A stretch of 64,000 nt of DNA from Mesorhizobium ventifaucium (lineage in GTDB: Bacteria > Pseudomonadota > Alphaproteobacteria > Rhizobiales > Rhizobiaceae). This document shows, piece after piece, positions 17,301 through 25,469 of the stretch; position 1 is the stretch's first letter, and the number at the start of each line of letters is the position of its first letter. The stretch spans positions 248,001 through 312,000 of the forward strand of contig NZ_CAKXZS010000023.1 in the NCBI RefSeq assembly GCF_935822925.1. Reading direction: 5' to 3'. A model generated the notes under the pieces. The model had not been told where the DNA came from, did no database searches, and saw only the letters and a list, made by a program, of their open reading frames with translations. Both the position numbers and the translations under genes were made by a program.

Positions 17301-17362
17301 AATATGGAGGTTCTACATGTGAAACCTCCCCGCCCAAGCTCATTTGTTGGGGCGGGGATATT
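17301..17362. other. Structured intergenic element (possible three-way junction or terminator)
   Basis: An outer stem AATAT/ATATT (17301-17305 with 17358-17362) encloses GGAGGTT/AACCTCC (17306-17312 with 17323-17329) and CCGCCC/GGGCGG (17330-17335 with 17350-17355), all without gaps in pairing. On the minus strand it lies 92 bases after the stop of the beta-keto acid cleavage gene and is followed by ATATTTT, so it may be that gene's terminator. Confidence 0.45.
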
Positions 17363-17453
17363 GACGCAAGCCGCTTACAGGTCGCTTACGTCTCGGATAT
17401 TGCCGGCGCATTTGATGAGAAAGGAAGCCCGTTCCAAGGCTCGCGGGCGAGGG

Positions 17454-18311
17454 TTAGCCCTGGATCGACCAAGCGGCGCGCAGGTCGTTGGCTTGGGCGA
17501 TCTTGACGCCGCAAGCAGTCAGAGCGCCTTTAGTCGCTGTTACGAGCGCGGCATTGTCCTTGGCAGTTGTGCCGTCGGCCAGGGTAAAATTGTTCTCGAA
17601 GCCGACGCGGGGATGACCGCCCAGCAGCGCACCGGCCGTAACGCAAGCGGTTTCTTGCCGACCGAAGGCACAGACCATCCAGTGCGCGAAGCGCGGGCGG
17701 TCATGCGCAAGGAAGGGAAGCAGATCGGCCGGTCGCGAAACCTGTCCCGGCGTGTAGCGGCCGAGCACATAGAGCACCGGGATGTCGTCGAAAGGCACCA
17801 GCCCGCGCTGGTGCATGGAGGCCAAAGCCGACGCCTCTTCGGGCGAGTAAAGGATCATCTGAGGGGCGATCCGCTCGCTCTTCAACCACGACAGGAACTG
17901 CGCGAAAGCGGTCTCATGGGCAGCGTCCGGCACCAGTTCGCGCAGCGCCAGCGAAACGGCCTCAGGGCGGGTAGCGCGCACAATCGCCATCTGCTCGGCC
18001 GGCTGGTAGCGGCCGACCGCTTCGCTGGTGATCTGGATGATCAGCCGCTCGCCCACCGCATCACGTATCGCTTTCGTCGTCTCGCGATAAGCGTGCGCGT
18101 CGAGCAAATGGCCGCCGTCGCGATCGCGGACATGCGTATGGATCATGGCGGCGCCCGCCTCGCGGCAGGCGGCGGCGGCCCGGGCCAGTTCCTGGGGGCC
18201 GATCGGCAGGGCAGGGTGGTCTTGCTTGCCACGCCGTCCACCATTCGGCGCAACTGCGATCGCCGTCGGTGCGATAAGTCCGGTGCCGGTCACGTCCCTG
18301 TCGACGGTCAT
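17454..18311 (-). CDS. Beta-keto acid cleavage enzyme (BKACE, DUF849)
   Basis: BKACE enzymes condense a beta-keto acid with acetyl-CoA to give acetoacetate and a new acyl-CoA, using a divalent metal. The 285-residue product has the metal-binding AAMIHTHVRDRDGG, ITSEAVGRY, and the late conserved GHPRVGFENNF. No signal peptide is present. It is divergent from a class III aminotransferase gene, and a strong palindrome lies between them. Since transamination of a beta-amino acid gives a beta-keto acid, these two enzymes could be consecutive steps. The exact substrate cannot be read from sequence. Confidence 0.85.
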   Translation of the reverse strand: MTVDRDVTGTGLIAPTAIAVAPNGGRRGKQDHPALPIGPQELARAAAACREAGAAMIHTHVRDRDGGHLLDAHAYRETTKAIRDAVGERLIIQITSEAVGRYQPAEQMAIVRATRPEAVSLALRELVPDAAHETAFAQFLSWLKSERIAPQMILYSPEEASALASMHQRGLVPFDDIPVLYVLGRYTPGQVSRPADLLPFLAHDRPRFAHWMVCAFGRQETACVTAGALLGGHPRVGFENNFTLADGTTAKDNAALVTATKGALTACGVKIAQANDLRAAWSIQG

Positions 18312-18344
18312 AGGTGCAGTCCAATCGTTTCAGTATTGCGCGCT

Positions 18345-18362
18345 ATGTAACATATGTTGCAT
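18345..18362. promoter_or_regulatory. Palindromic operator between BKACE and aminotransferase genes
   Basis: ATGTAACATATGTTGCAT is an 18-base palindrome broken only at one symmetric pair (ATG-Y-AACATATGTT-R-CAT). It lies in the divergent promoter region, 34 bases from the BKACE start and 43 from the aminotransferase start. A related sequence lies before the RpiR/TAXI gene pair at 20641. The nearby RpiR-family protein is the obvious candidate binder; this is inference. Confidence 0.6.
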
Positions 18363-18405
18363 GATAGGTTCGCTCCAAATCTCGCCATCGTCAATCGAGG
18401 AAAGC

Positions 18406-19728
18406 ATGACACACATCCTGCATCGCCAGATCCATGCGACCCTGCCCGTCGCGGCTGGCGGCAAGGGTATCGAACTCTTCGACCGCGATGGCCGCACCTA
18501 TATCGACGCGTCAGGCGGCGCGGCGGTTTCCTGCCTCGGCCACGGCCATCCCCAGGTGACGGCCGCGCTCCACGCGCAGGCCGACAAGCTCGCCTATGCC
18601 CACACCAGCTTCTTCACCAATGAACCGGCCGAGACATTGGCCGACAAGCTCGTCGCTGGCGCGCCGCAAGGTATTAGCCACGCCTACTTCGTGTCCGGCG
18701 GCTCCGAAGCGGTGGAGGCGGCGCTCAAGATGGCCCGCCAGTTTTTCGTCGAGACCGGCAAGCCAGAGCGGCGAAACGTCATCGCCCGCCGACAGAGCTA
18801 TCACGGCAACACGCTCGGCGCTCTCGCTGCCGGGGGTAATGAGTGGCGCCGTGCCCAATTCCGCCCGTTGCTGATCGAAACGCACCACATCGAGCCATGC
18901 TATGCCTACCGCTATCAGGAGGCCGGTGAGAGTGAGGAGGCCTACGGCCTGCGCGCCGCCCAGGCGCTCGAGGACAAAATTCTCGAACTCGGTCCGGACA
19001 CCGTTATGGCCTTCGTCGCGGAACCTGTCGTCGGCGCGACAGCAGGGGCGGTGCCTGCCGTTCCCGGCTATTTCGGGCGCATCCGCGAAATCTGTGACCG
19101 CTACGGTGTGCTCCTCATCCTCGACGAGGTGATGTGCGGCATGGGCCGCACCGGGACGCTGCATGCCTGCGAGCAGGACGGAGTCGCGCCTGACCTGATG
19201 ACAATCGCCAAAGGCCTCGGCGGAGGCTACCAGCCCATTGGTGCGGTGCTGCTTTCACGCCGCATCTTCGACGCTTTTGCCGAAGGCTCCGGCTTCTTCC
19301 AGCACGGCCACACCTACATATGCCACCCGATGGCATGCGCGGCGGCCCTTGCCGTCCAGGAGGTGATCGCTCGCGACGATCTGCTCGCCAATGTTCGGGC
19401 GATGGGAGCACATCTTTCGCAGCGACTGGGCGAACGGTTCGGCAACCATGCCCATATTGGCGACATTCGCGGGCGTGGCCTTTTCATGGGGGTGGAACTG
19501 GTCGAGGATCGCTCGACCAAGGCGCCCTTTGACCCGAAGCTGAAGCTCAATGCGAAGATCAAGCGCGAGGCGATGGCGCGCGGACTGCTCGTCTATCCCG
19601 CAGGAGGCACGATCGACGGCATGCGTGGCGATCATGTGCTGCTGGCGCCGCCCTTCATCATAGACGCCGCAGCAATCGACGCGGTTGTCGAACGACTCGG
19701 CGACGCGATAGACGCTGCGGTGCCATAG
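18406..19728 (+). CDS. Class III PLP-dependent aminotransferase
   Basis: Transfers an amino group between an omega- or beta-amino compound and a keto acid. The start at 18406 (MTHILHRQIHATLPVAAGG) follows GAGGAAAGC. The 440-residue enzyme has the cofactor-contacting FVSGGSEAVEAALKMARQ, the conserved acidic LILDEVMCGMGRTG, and the Schiff-base lysine in MTIAKGLGGGYQP near residue 269. It is divergent from the BKACE gene and converges with the RpiR regulator (10 bases between stops). Substrate unknown; context suggests a beta-amino acid imported by the TAXI-TRAP system. Confidence 0.9.
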   Translation: MTHILHRQIHATLPVAAGGKGIELFDRDGRTYIDASGGAAVSCLGHGHPQVTAALHAQADKLAYAHTSFFTNEPAETLADKLVAGAPQGISHAYFVSGGSEAVEAALKMARQFFVETGKPERRNVIARRQSYHGNTLGALAAGGNEWRRAQFRPLLIETHHIEPCYAYRYQEAGESEEAYGLRAAQALEDKILELGPDTVMAFVAEPVVGATAGAVPAVPGYFGRIREICDRYGVLLILDEVMCGMGRTGTLHACEQDGVAPDLMTIAKGLGGGYQPIGAVLLSRRIFDAFAEGSGFFQHGHTYICHPMACAAALAVQEVIARDDLLANVRAMGAHLSQRLGERFGNHAHIGDIRGRGLFMGVELVEDRSTKAPFDPKLKLNAKIKREAMARGLLVYPAGGTIDGMRGDHVLLAPPFIIDAAAIDAVVERLGDAIDAAVP

Positions 19729-19738
19729 CCAGCGCTCT

Positions 19739-20611
19739 TCATTCCGGCAGATAGGCCCCGAACGCCTGTAACTCCAGTTCCGTCTCCCTGACACGAGCCG
19801 CGGCGGCCGGCCCGCTGCGCGCCAGCATCGTTGCAGCCAGCGCTTCCACGATAGCCATAGCTGCGGCTACCGACGGGAAGAAGGACGGGCTGTCGGTAGA
19901 GAATCGCAAGGTAACGTCGGCATGCCGCGCGATCGGAGCAGCCATGCTGTCGACGATCGCGACAATCGGAACGGCGTGTCGTTGCGCAGCCTCCATCACC
20001 GGCCCGAGTTCACGCGAATAGGGCGAAAAGCCGATCGCGACGACCGCTTCCCTCTTTCCGAGCGCTGCGAGTTCCGCCTCGATCGCACCGCCGTCGCCGC
20101 CGAGCAGCGTGACGTCGCGCCGAAACATCCGGCAGAGATAGACGAGCGCGTGGGCGGGCGCGCGGCAGCTTCGGAACCCGGCGACGCGTATGCGCTGTGC
20201 CTTCTCCAGTATCGCGCAGGCCCTTGCTATTTCTTCGCTGCCGTTGGCCGCTTCGGCCGCCGCCAGATTGGCAACCGTCGTCCTCAGCGATTCGGCGAAA
20301 ATCGCCTCCGACCCGCGCCTGACAAGCGCATCAGCCCTTGCCGCGAAAGGCGCCTTGCCGGAGCGCAGCCGGTCCTCGAAGGGCTTGCGCAGCGCCGCCC
20401 AGTCGCCGAAGCCCAGCCGCCGCGCCAGCCGCACGAAGGTCGTCGGTGTCACCTCTGATCGCGAGGCCAGCACCCGCATGGAAACCAGCGCCACCTCGTC
20501 GGGATGATCGACCAGGAATCGCGCCGCCTTGCGCAGTTCCGAGCTCAATTCGGGGAGTTCGGTCAATATGCGCGCGAGAAGCGCGTCGAAACCCATCTCC
20601 CGCGTATTCAT
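19739..20611 (-). CDS. RpiR-family transcriptional regulator (HTH plus SIS domain)
   Basis: The N-terminal RpiR helix-turn-helix (about residues 1-90, including VLASRSEVTPTTFVRLARRL) is followed by a sugar-isomerase-like SIS domain (about 125-265, with RIRVAGFRSCRAPAHAL and VAIGFSPYSRE). I chose the ATG at 20611; another at 20623 is in frame and only a few bases from an AAGGG. The product is about 290 residues. It is divergent from the TAXI-TRAP genes and converges with the aminotransferase gene, so it probably controls the island. The ligand is unknown. Confidence 0.88.
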   Translation of the reverse strand: MNTREMGFDALLARILTELPELSSELRKAARFLVDHPDEVALVSMRVLASRSEVTPTTFVRLARRLGFGDWAALRKPFEDRLRSGKAPFAARADALVRRGSEAIFAESLRTTVANLAAAEAANGSEEIARACAILEKAQRIRVAGFRSCRAPAHALVYLCRMFRRDVTLLGGDGGAIEAELAALGKREAVVAIGFSPYSRELGPVMEAAQRHAVPIVAIVDSMAAPIARHADVTLRFSTDSPSFFPSVAAAMAIVEALAATMLARSGPAAAARVRETELELQAFGAYLPE

Positions 20612-20640
20612 TGTAACAAGCATTTCCCTTGATTGATAAA

Positions 20641-20658
20641 GCGCAACAATCGTAGCAT
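20641..20658. promoter_or_regulatory. Putative second RpiR operator
   Basis: GCGCAACAATCGTAGCAT matches the palindrome at 18345 at 11 of 18 positions, keeping the AACA...GT-GCAT core, and is itself a partial dyad. It lies between the RpiR start and the TAXI-TRAP start, where autoregulation and control of transport would need it. Confidence 0.35.
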
Positions 20659-20714
20659 GCATCGACGTGCCTTGACACTCCGCGACGGCACGCAAAGTAC
20701 CAAGGGAGAACCAG

Positions 20715-21698
20715 ATGAAACATGCCCGGACTGCACGCCTCGGAGCGCAGATTGCCGCCTTGTCGGCGGCGCTGCTGTTTTTGGCCAGCGCAATGGCGCA
20801 GCAGAATTTTGTTACCATCGGGACCGGTGGCGTCACCGGCGTCTACTATGCCGCCGGCGGTGCTATCTGCCGGCTGCTCAACAAGGATCGTAAGACCCAC
20901 GGCATCCGCTGTTCGGTCGAATCGACTGGCGGATCGGCATTCAACGTGAACACGATCAAGGAAGGCGAACTCGACTTCGGCATGGCCCAGTCGGACGTCC
21001 AGTACAACGCCTACAAGGGGCTGGAATCGTTCAAGGACGGAGGCCCCCATACCGACCTGCGCGCGGTTTTCTCGATCCATCCGGAGCCGTTCACGGTGCT
21101 GGCGCATCCCAATGCCGGCGTGACGAAATTCGAGGATTTCAAGGGTAAACGCTTCAACGTCGGCAATCCCGGTTCCGGGACGCGCGCTTCCATGGAGCGT
21201 CTGCTCGGAGCGATGGGCTGGACGTTGGCCGACTTTTCGCTCGCATCGGAGCTGAAGGCTGACGAGCACGGCCCGGCGCTCTGCGACGGCAAGATCGACG
21301 GGTTCTTCTACGGCGTCGGCCATCCCTCAGCGAACATCCAGGATCCGACGACCACCTGCGGCGCCAAGCTGGTGCCGTTGACTGGAGAGGTCGTGGACAA
21401 GCTTGTCGCCGAGAATCCGTACTACGCCAAGGCGGTCATTCCGGGCGGACTCTACGCGAACAATCCCGACGATACCGAGACTTTCGGCGTGCTCGCCACG
21501 CTGGTCACTTCGGCTAAAGTTCCCGATGAGAGCGTCTATCAATTGACCAGGGCGGTGTTCGAGAATTTCGACGAGTTCAAGTCGCTGCATCCGGCCTTCG
21601 CCAAGCTCGACCCGGCCAAGATGGTGTCGGAAGGGAATTCCGCGCCGCTGCATCCGGGCGCTGAAAAATACTTCAAGGAGAAGGGCTGGCTGAAGTAG
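20715..21698 (+). CDS. TAXI-family TRAP transporter substrate-binding protein
   Basis: Periplasmic binding protein of a TRAP-TAXI secondary transporter. The 327-residue product has a signal peptide (about residues 1-28, cleavage after AMA) and the family signature NFVTIGTGGVTGVYYAAGG, then FDFGMAQSD-like ELDFGMAQSD and GNPGSGTRASME. TAXI systems import organic acids or amino acids; the ligand is not predictable. The fused permease follows at 21768, with a strong stem-loop between them that may keep the binding protein mRNA more abundant. Confidence 0.93.
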   Translation: MKHARTARLGAQIAALSAALLFLASAMAQQNFVTIGTGGVTGVYYAAGGAICRLLNKDRKTHGIRCSVESTGGSAFNVNTIKEGELDFGMAQSDVQYNAYKGLESFKDGGPHTDLRAVFSIHPEPFTVLAHPNAGVTKFEDFKGKRFNVGNPGSGTRASMERLLGAMGWTLADFSLASELKADEHGPALCDGKIDGFFYGVGHPSANIQDPTTTCGAKLVPLTGEVVDKLVAENPYYAKAVIPGGLYANNPDDTETFGVLATLVTSAKVPDESVYQLTRAVFENFDEFKSLHPAFAKLDPAKMVSEGNSAPLHPGAEKYFKEKGWLK

Positions 21699-21719
21699 GC
21701 TTCGTGACTTGACGGGAGT

Positions 21720-21744
21720 CCGGCGGGTCCAGCGGACCCGCCGG
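21720..21744 (+). repeat. Perfect stem-loop between TAXI binding protein and permease
   Basis: Arms CCGGCGGGTCC (21720-21730) and GGACCCGCCGG (21734-21744) pair perfectly over a 3-base loop. There is no U-run, so it is more likely an mRNA-stabilising or partial-attenuation hairpin than a full terminator. A comparable hairpin separates dctP and dctQ at 27488. Confidence 0.7.
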
Positions 21745-21767
21745 GGGCATCCGCAACAGGAGGCGTC

Positions 21768-24371
21768 ATGAGCGAAGTGAAGGGACAACCGGCCGGCGTC
21801 GATCTCGAAGAGCTCGAACAGCTTGTCGCGGAGGCTGATACGGGTGGCCGGCATCCGAGCGGAACAGTCGCTCGAATCCTGCTCTGGGTTGCAGTTGCGT
21901 GGTCGCTTTTCCAGCTCTGGTACGCTTCGCCTTTGCCGTTCGTGTTCGGCTTCGGCATCCTCAACGACACGGAAGCGCGCGCCATCCATCTTGGCTTTGC
22001 GCTGTTCTTGACCTTTCTCGCTTATCCGGCGCTAAGATCCTCGCCCCGCGACCGCGTGCCGCTGCTCGACTGGGGGCTGGCCGTGGTCGGCGGATTTGCC
22101 GGCGGCTACCTGTTTCTCTTTTACGTCCAGCTTTCCGGACGGCCGGGCCAGCCGACCACGCTCGATCTCGTTACCGGCACCGTTGGCATCCTGTTGCTTC
22201 TCGAGGCGACGCGCCGCGCGCTCGGCCTTCCGATGGTGGTCGTGGCATGTGTCTTCATGTTCTACACCTTTGCCGGCCAGTACATGCCGGACGTGATTCA
22301 GCATCGCGGCGCATCGCTCAACAAGTTTCTCAACCATCAATGGCTGACCACCGAAGGCGTCTTCGGGATTGCACTTGGCGTATCGACGAGCTTCGTGTTT
22401 CTCTTCGTCCTGTTCGGTACGCTTCTGGAAAAGGCAGGCGCCGGCAACTGGATGATGCAAATCTCCATCGCGCTGCTCGGCCATCTCCGGGGCGGCCCGG
22501 CGAAAGTAGCGGTGGTCTCATCGGCTCTCAACGGCGTCGTGTCAGGCTCGTCTGTCTCCAACGTGGTTTCAGGCGGCATCTTCACCATCCCGTTGATGAA
22601 GCGGACCGGCCTTTCCGGCGTCAAGGCGGGCGCCATCGAGGCCTCAGCCTCGATCAACGGCCAGATCATGCCGCCGGTCATGGGCGCGGCCGCCTTCCTG
22701 ATGGTCGAATATGTCGGCATTCCCTATTCGGAGATTGTCAAGCACGCGCTGTTGCCGGCGGTCTTCTCCTATATCGCGCTGCTCTACATGGTGCATCTCG
22801 AAGCGATAAAGATGGGCCTGAAGACAATCCCGCAGCGTCCGACGCCGGCCAGAGAACGGATGCTGCGGATGGGGCTGGGACTGTCCGGCAGCGTTCTCGC
22901 CGTCTGTATCGTCTATTACGGCATCGTTGCTATCCAGGCTGTCTTCGGCGCGGCCGCGCCGCCGGTGCTCGCAATCGCCGGCGTAGCTCTCTACGTCGCC
23001 TCGGTCTGGTATTCCTCCCGCTATCCGGATCTCGCACTCGACGATCCGAACGCGCCGATCCTGGAACTGCCACGCGCCTGGGACGTCACGCGGACCGGGC
23101 TCGACTTCCTCATCCCAATCGCGGTGCTTCTGTGGTGCCTGATGGTCGAGCAGATGTCGCCCGGCCTCTCGGCGTTCTGGGCGACCGTGTCGATCCTCGG
23201 TATCGTCGCCACCCGCAAGCCGCTGATGGCGGTATTCCGCAATGAAAACCTCATTGCCTCAGTGGGTGCTGCCTGGGACGACCTGATCGACGGGCTGGCG
23301 CTCGGCGCCCGCAACATGATCGGCATCGGTATCGCCACGGCGACCGCCGGCATCGTCGTCGGCACGATCACGCTGACCGGTCTTGGCCTGATGATGACGG
23401 AACTCGTCGAGTTCATCTCCGGCGGCAACGTTATCCTGATGCTGATCCTCATCGCCGCGATCAGTCTTGTACTCGGCATGGGTATTCCGACCACCGCAAA
23501 CTACATCCTGGTCGCCACGCTGATGGCCCCGGTCGTGGTCGATCTCGGCGCGCAGGCCGGATTGCCGATCCCGCTGATCGCGGTCCACCTGTTCGTCTTC
23601 TACTTCGGCATCATGGCTGACATCACCCCGCCCGTCGGGCTGGCCGCCTTCGCGGCGGCGGCGATTTCCAAGGAGGATCCGATCGCCACCGGTTTCCAGG
23701 GCGCGCTCTATTCGCTGCGCACGGCGATCCTGCCGTTCGTCTTCATCTTCAATCCGGCGATCCTGCTGATCGGAGTCGACACTTGGCCGCAGACGATCTG
23801 GGTGGCGACGATCTCGTTGATCGCAATATTGCTGTTTTCGGCCGCGACAATGAACTGGTTCGTGACGAAAAGCCGACTGTGGGAAAGCGCGGCCCTGCTT
23901 CTCATCTGCTTCACGCTGTTTCGGCCGGACTGGTGGCTCAACCAGGTGTCGCCGCCTTACGAGGAAATGCCGGCGAGCGAGTTCCTGTCGGCGGTGGCGC
24001 AGACGCCGGCGGATGGCCGCATCAATTTCGTCGTCGAGGGTGTCGACCTCATGGGCGAAGATGTGCGCAAGACGGTCAACGTGCCGCTCGGCGAGCCGGG
24101 CGAGCCGCTGGAGCGGCTGCGCGGCATCGGCCTAACCATCACGCAAGCGGGCGACGCGCTGATGATCAGCAATGTCGATTTCGGATCCTACGCCAAGCGC
24201 ATCGGGCTGGATGTCGGATATGACGTGGTGGCGGTGCTCAGAAAGGCCGACCAGCCCTCGAGCCTCATTCCGATCGGCCTGGCGCTCGCTGCGACCGCCG
24301 GCGTCGCCGGGCTGCAGTTTGCGCGGGCGCGCAAGCAGGCGGACAGGAAGGAAACCGGGCCGGCGCGCTGA
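21768..24371 (+). CDS. Fused TRAP transporter permease (DctQM type, TAXI-associated)
   Basis: Integral inner-membrane permease in which the small and large TRAP subunits are one chain. The 867-residue protein has a soluble N-terminal stretch (1-40), about five helices for the small subunit, and then the DctM-like domain with VVSGSSVSNVVSGGIFTIP, EASASINGQIMPPVMGAAAF and VLGMGIPTTANYIL. A C-terminal extension from about residue 710 (DUF3394-like) resembles a small periplasmic or PDZ-like domain. It pairs with the TAXI binding protein upstream, and its stop faces the idonate dehydrogenase gene. Confidence 0.93.
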   Translation: MSEVKGQPAGVDLEELEQLVAEADTGGRHPSGTVARILLWVAVAWSLFQLWYASPLPFVFGFGILNDTEARAIHLGFALFLTFLAYPALRSSPRDRVPLLDWGLAVVGGFAGGYLFLFYVQLSGRPGQPTTLDLVTGTVGILLLLEATRRALGLPMVVVACVFMFYTFAGQYMPDVIQHRGASLNKFLNHQWLTTEGVFGIALGVSTSFVFLFVLFGTLLEKAGAGNWMMQISIALLGHLRGGPAKVAVVSSALNGVVSGSSVSNVVSGGIFTIPLMKRTGLSGVKAGAIEASASINGQIMPPVMGAAAFLMVEYVGIPYSEIVKHALLPAVFSYIALLYMVHLEAIKMGLKTIPQRPTPARERMLRMGLGLSGSVLAVCIVYYGIVAIQAVFGAAAPPVLAIAGVALYVASVWYSSRYPDLALDDPNAPILELPRAWDVTRTGLDFLIPIAVLLWCLMVEQMSPGLSAFWATVSILGIVATRKPLMAVFRNENLIASVGAAWDDLIDGLALGARNMIGIGIATATAGIVVGTITLTGLGLMMTELVEFISGGNVILMLILIAAISLVLGMGIPTTANYILVATLMAPVVVDLGAQAGLPIPLIAVHLFVFYFGIMADITPPVGLAAFAAAAISKEDPIATGFQGALYSLRTAILPFVFIFNPAILLIGVDTWPQTIWVATISLIAILLFSAATMNWFVTKSRLWESAALLLICFTLFRPDWWLNQVSPPYEEMPASEFLSAVAQTPADGRINFVVEGVDLMGEDVRKTVNVPLGEPGEPLERLRGIGLTITQAGDALMISNVDFGSYAKRIGLDVGYDVVAVLRKADQPSSLIPIGLALAATAGVAGLQFARARKQADRKETGPAR

Positions 24372-24419
24372 GACTGGAACGGTTGATAAGAGCTGGTGGG
24401 AGGCCCGGGAAAAAACTCC

Positions 24420-25469
24420 TCAGTCGGCGGTCAGCACCACCTTGACGCTCTGCGAGCGGTCGGCGGCCAGGCGAAACGCATCGCGCGCCGAGGAAAGGGG
24501 GCGTTCGGCGGTCACCAGCCTCAGGACGTCTATATCCCCGCCGACGATGAGATCGACCGCCTGGTTGAATTCTGCGCCGAAACGAAACGTACCGTTCAGA
24601 TTGATTTCCTTGGCCATCACCGCATTGGCCGGCACCGGGATCTGACCACCCGGAAGATTGCCGACCTGAACGACCGTGCCGCCGCGCCGGACGCTGGCGA
24701 TCGCCGCCGCGAGGCCCGCTGCGGTGCCTGAAATCTCGAACGCGACATCAATCGCCCTGTCGGACGCGAGCGCCTTGAGTTCCTCGTCGCCGCCAGACAG
24801 GTCGATCGTCCTGTTTGCTCCAAGTTTGCTGGCGAAGGCGAGCGGCGCCGCTGCTATGTCGGCGACGGTGAGCTCGCCACATCCCTTGAGCCTGGCGGCG
24901 AGCATGGTCAGGAGCCCGATAGGGCCGGCACCGAACAGGATGACGTTGCGGCCGGTGATGTCGCCGGCCCGCGCCACGGCATGCAGGCTGACGGCGAGCG
25001 GTTCGGCGAGTGCCGCCGCCTGGTAGGCGACAGCATGCGGAACCTTGATGCATTGCGCCGGCGTGGCATCGAACAGGCTGGCAAAACCACCTTGCATGTG
25101 CGGCGTTTTCGACGCCGAGCCCATGAAATAGATGTTCTCGCAGAGGTTGGCGCGGCCCTCCGCGCATCGCGCGCATTGTCCGCACCAGCGCGACGGGTTG
25201 ACCGCAATGCGATCACCGACGGCCAGCCCTGGCGCGTCCGCGTTGATTTCGATGATCTCCCCGGCGACCTCGTGGCCGAGCACGAGCGGCGATGTGACGA
25301 CAAAATCGCCGGTCCGCGCATGGCGAAAATAGTGCAGGTCGGAACCGCAGATGCCGCCTGCGCCGAAGCGCACGCGCACCATTCCCGGCGCGAGGGGGCC
25401 GAGCGGATGCTCGACGACGCGCAGATCCTCAGGGCCAAAAAGTGTCGCGGCGACTGGACTGTCGATCAA
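24420..25469 (-). CDS. Zinc-dependent alcohol dehydrogenase, L-idonate 5-dehydrogenase type
   Basis: Medium-chain dehydrogenase probably oxidising a sugar acid or polyol with NAD(P). It has the catalytic zinc region AGGICGSDLHYF and GHEVAGEIIE, the structural zinc cysteines CGQCARCAEGRANLCEN, and the cofactor motif LFGAGPIGLL. I place the start at TTG 25469, overlapping the dctM stop as TTGA; this gives 349 residues, the family length, beginning MIDSPVAATLFGPEDLR. No ATG fits the homologous N-terminus, and the longer upstream frame runs antisense to nothing but through dctM itself. It is the last gene of the DctPQM operon, so the TRAP substrate is probably its substrate. Confidence 0.85.
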   Translation of the reverse strand: MIDSPVAATLFGPEDLRVVEHPLGPLAPGMVRVRFGAGGICGSDLHYFRHARTGDFVVTSPLVLGHEVAGEIIEINADAPGLAVGDRIAVNPSRWCGQCARCAEGRANLCENIYFMGSASKTPHMQGGFASLFDATPAQCIKVPHAVAYQAAALAEPLAVSLHAVARAGDITGRNVILFGAGPIGLLTMLAARLKGCGELTVADIAAAPLAFASKLGANRTIDLSGGDEELKALASDRAIDVAFEISGTAAGLAAAIASVRRGGTVVQVGNLPGGQIPVPANAVMAKEINLNGTFRFGAEFNQAVDLIVGGDIDVLRLVTAERPLSSARDAFRLAADRSQSVKVVLTAD

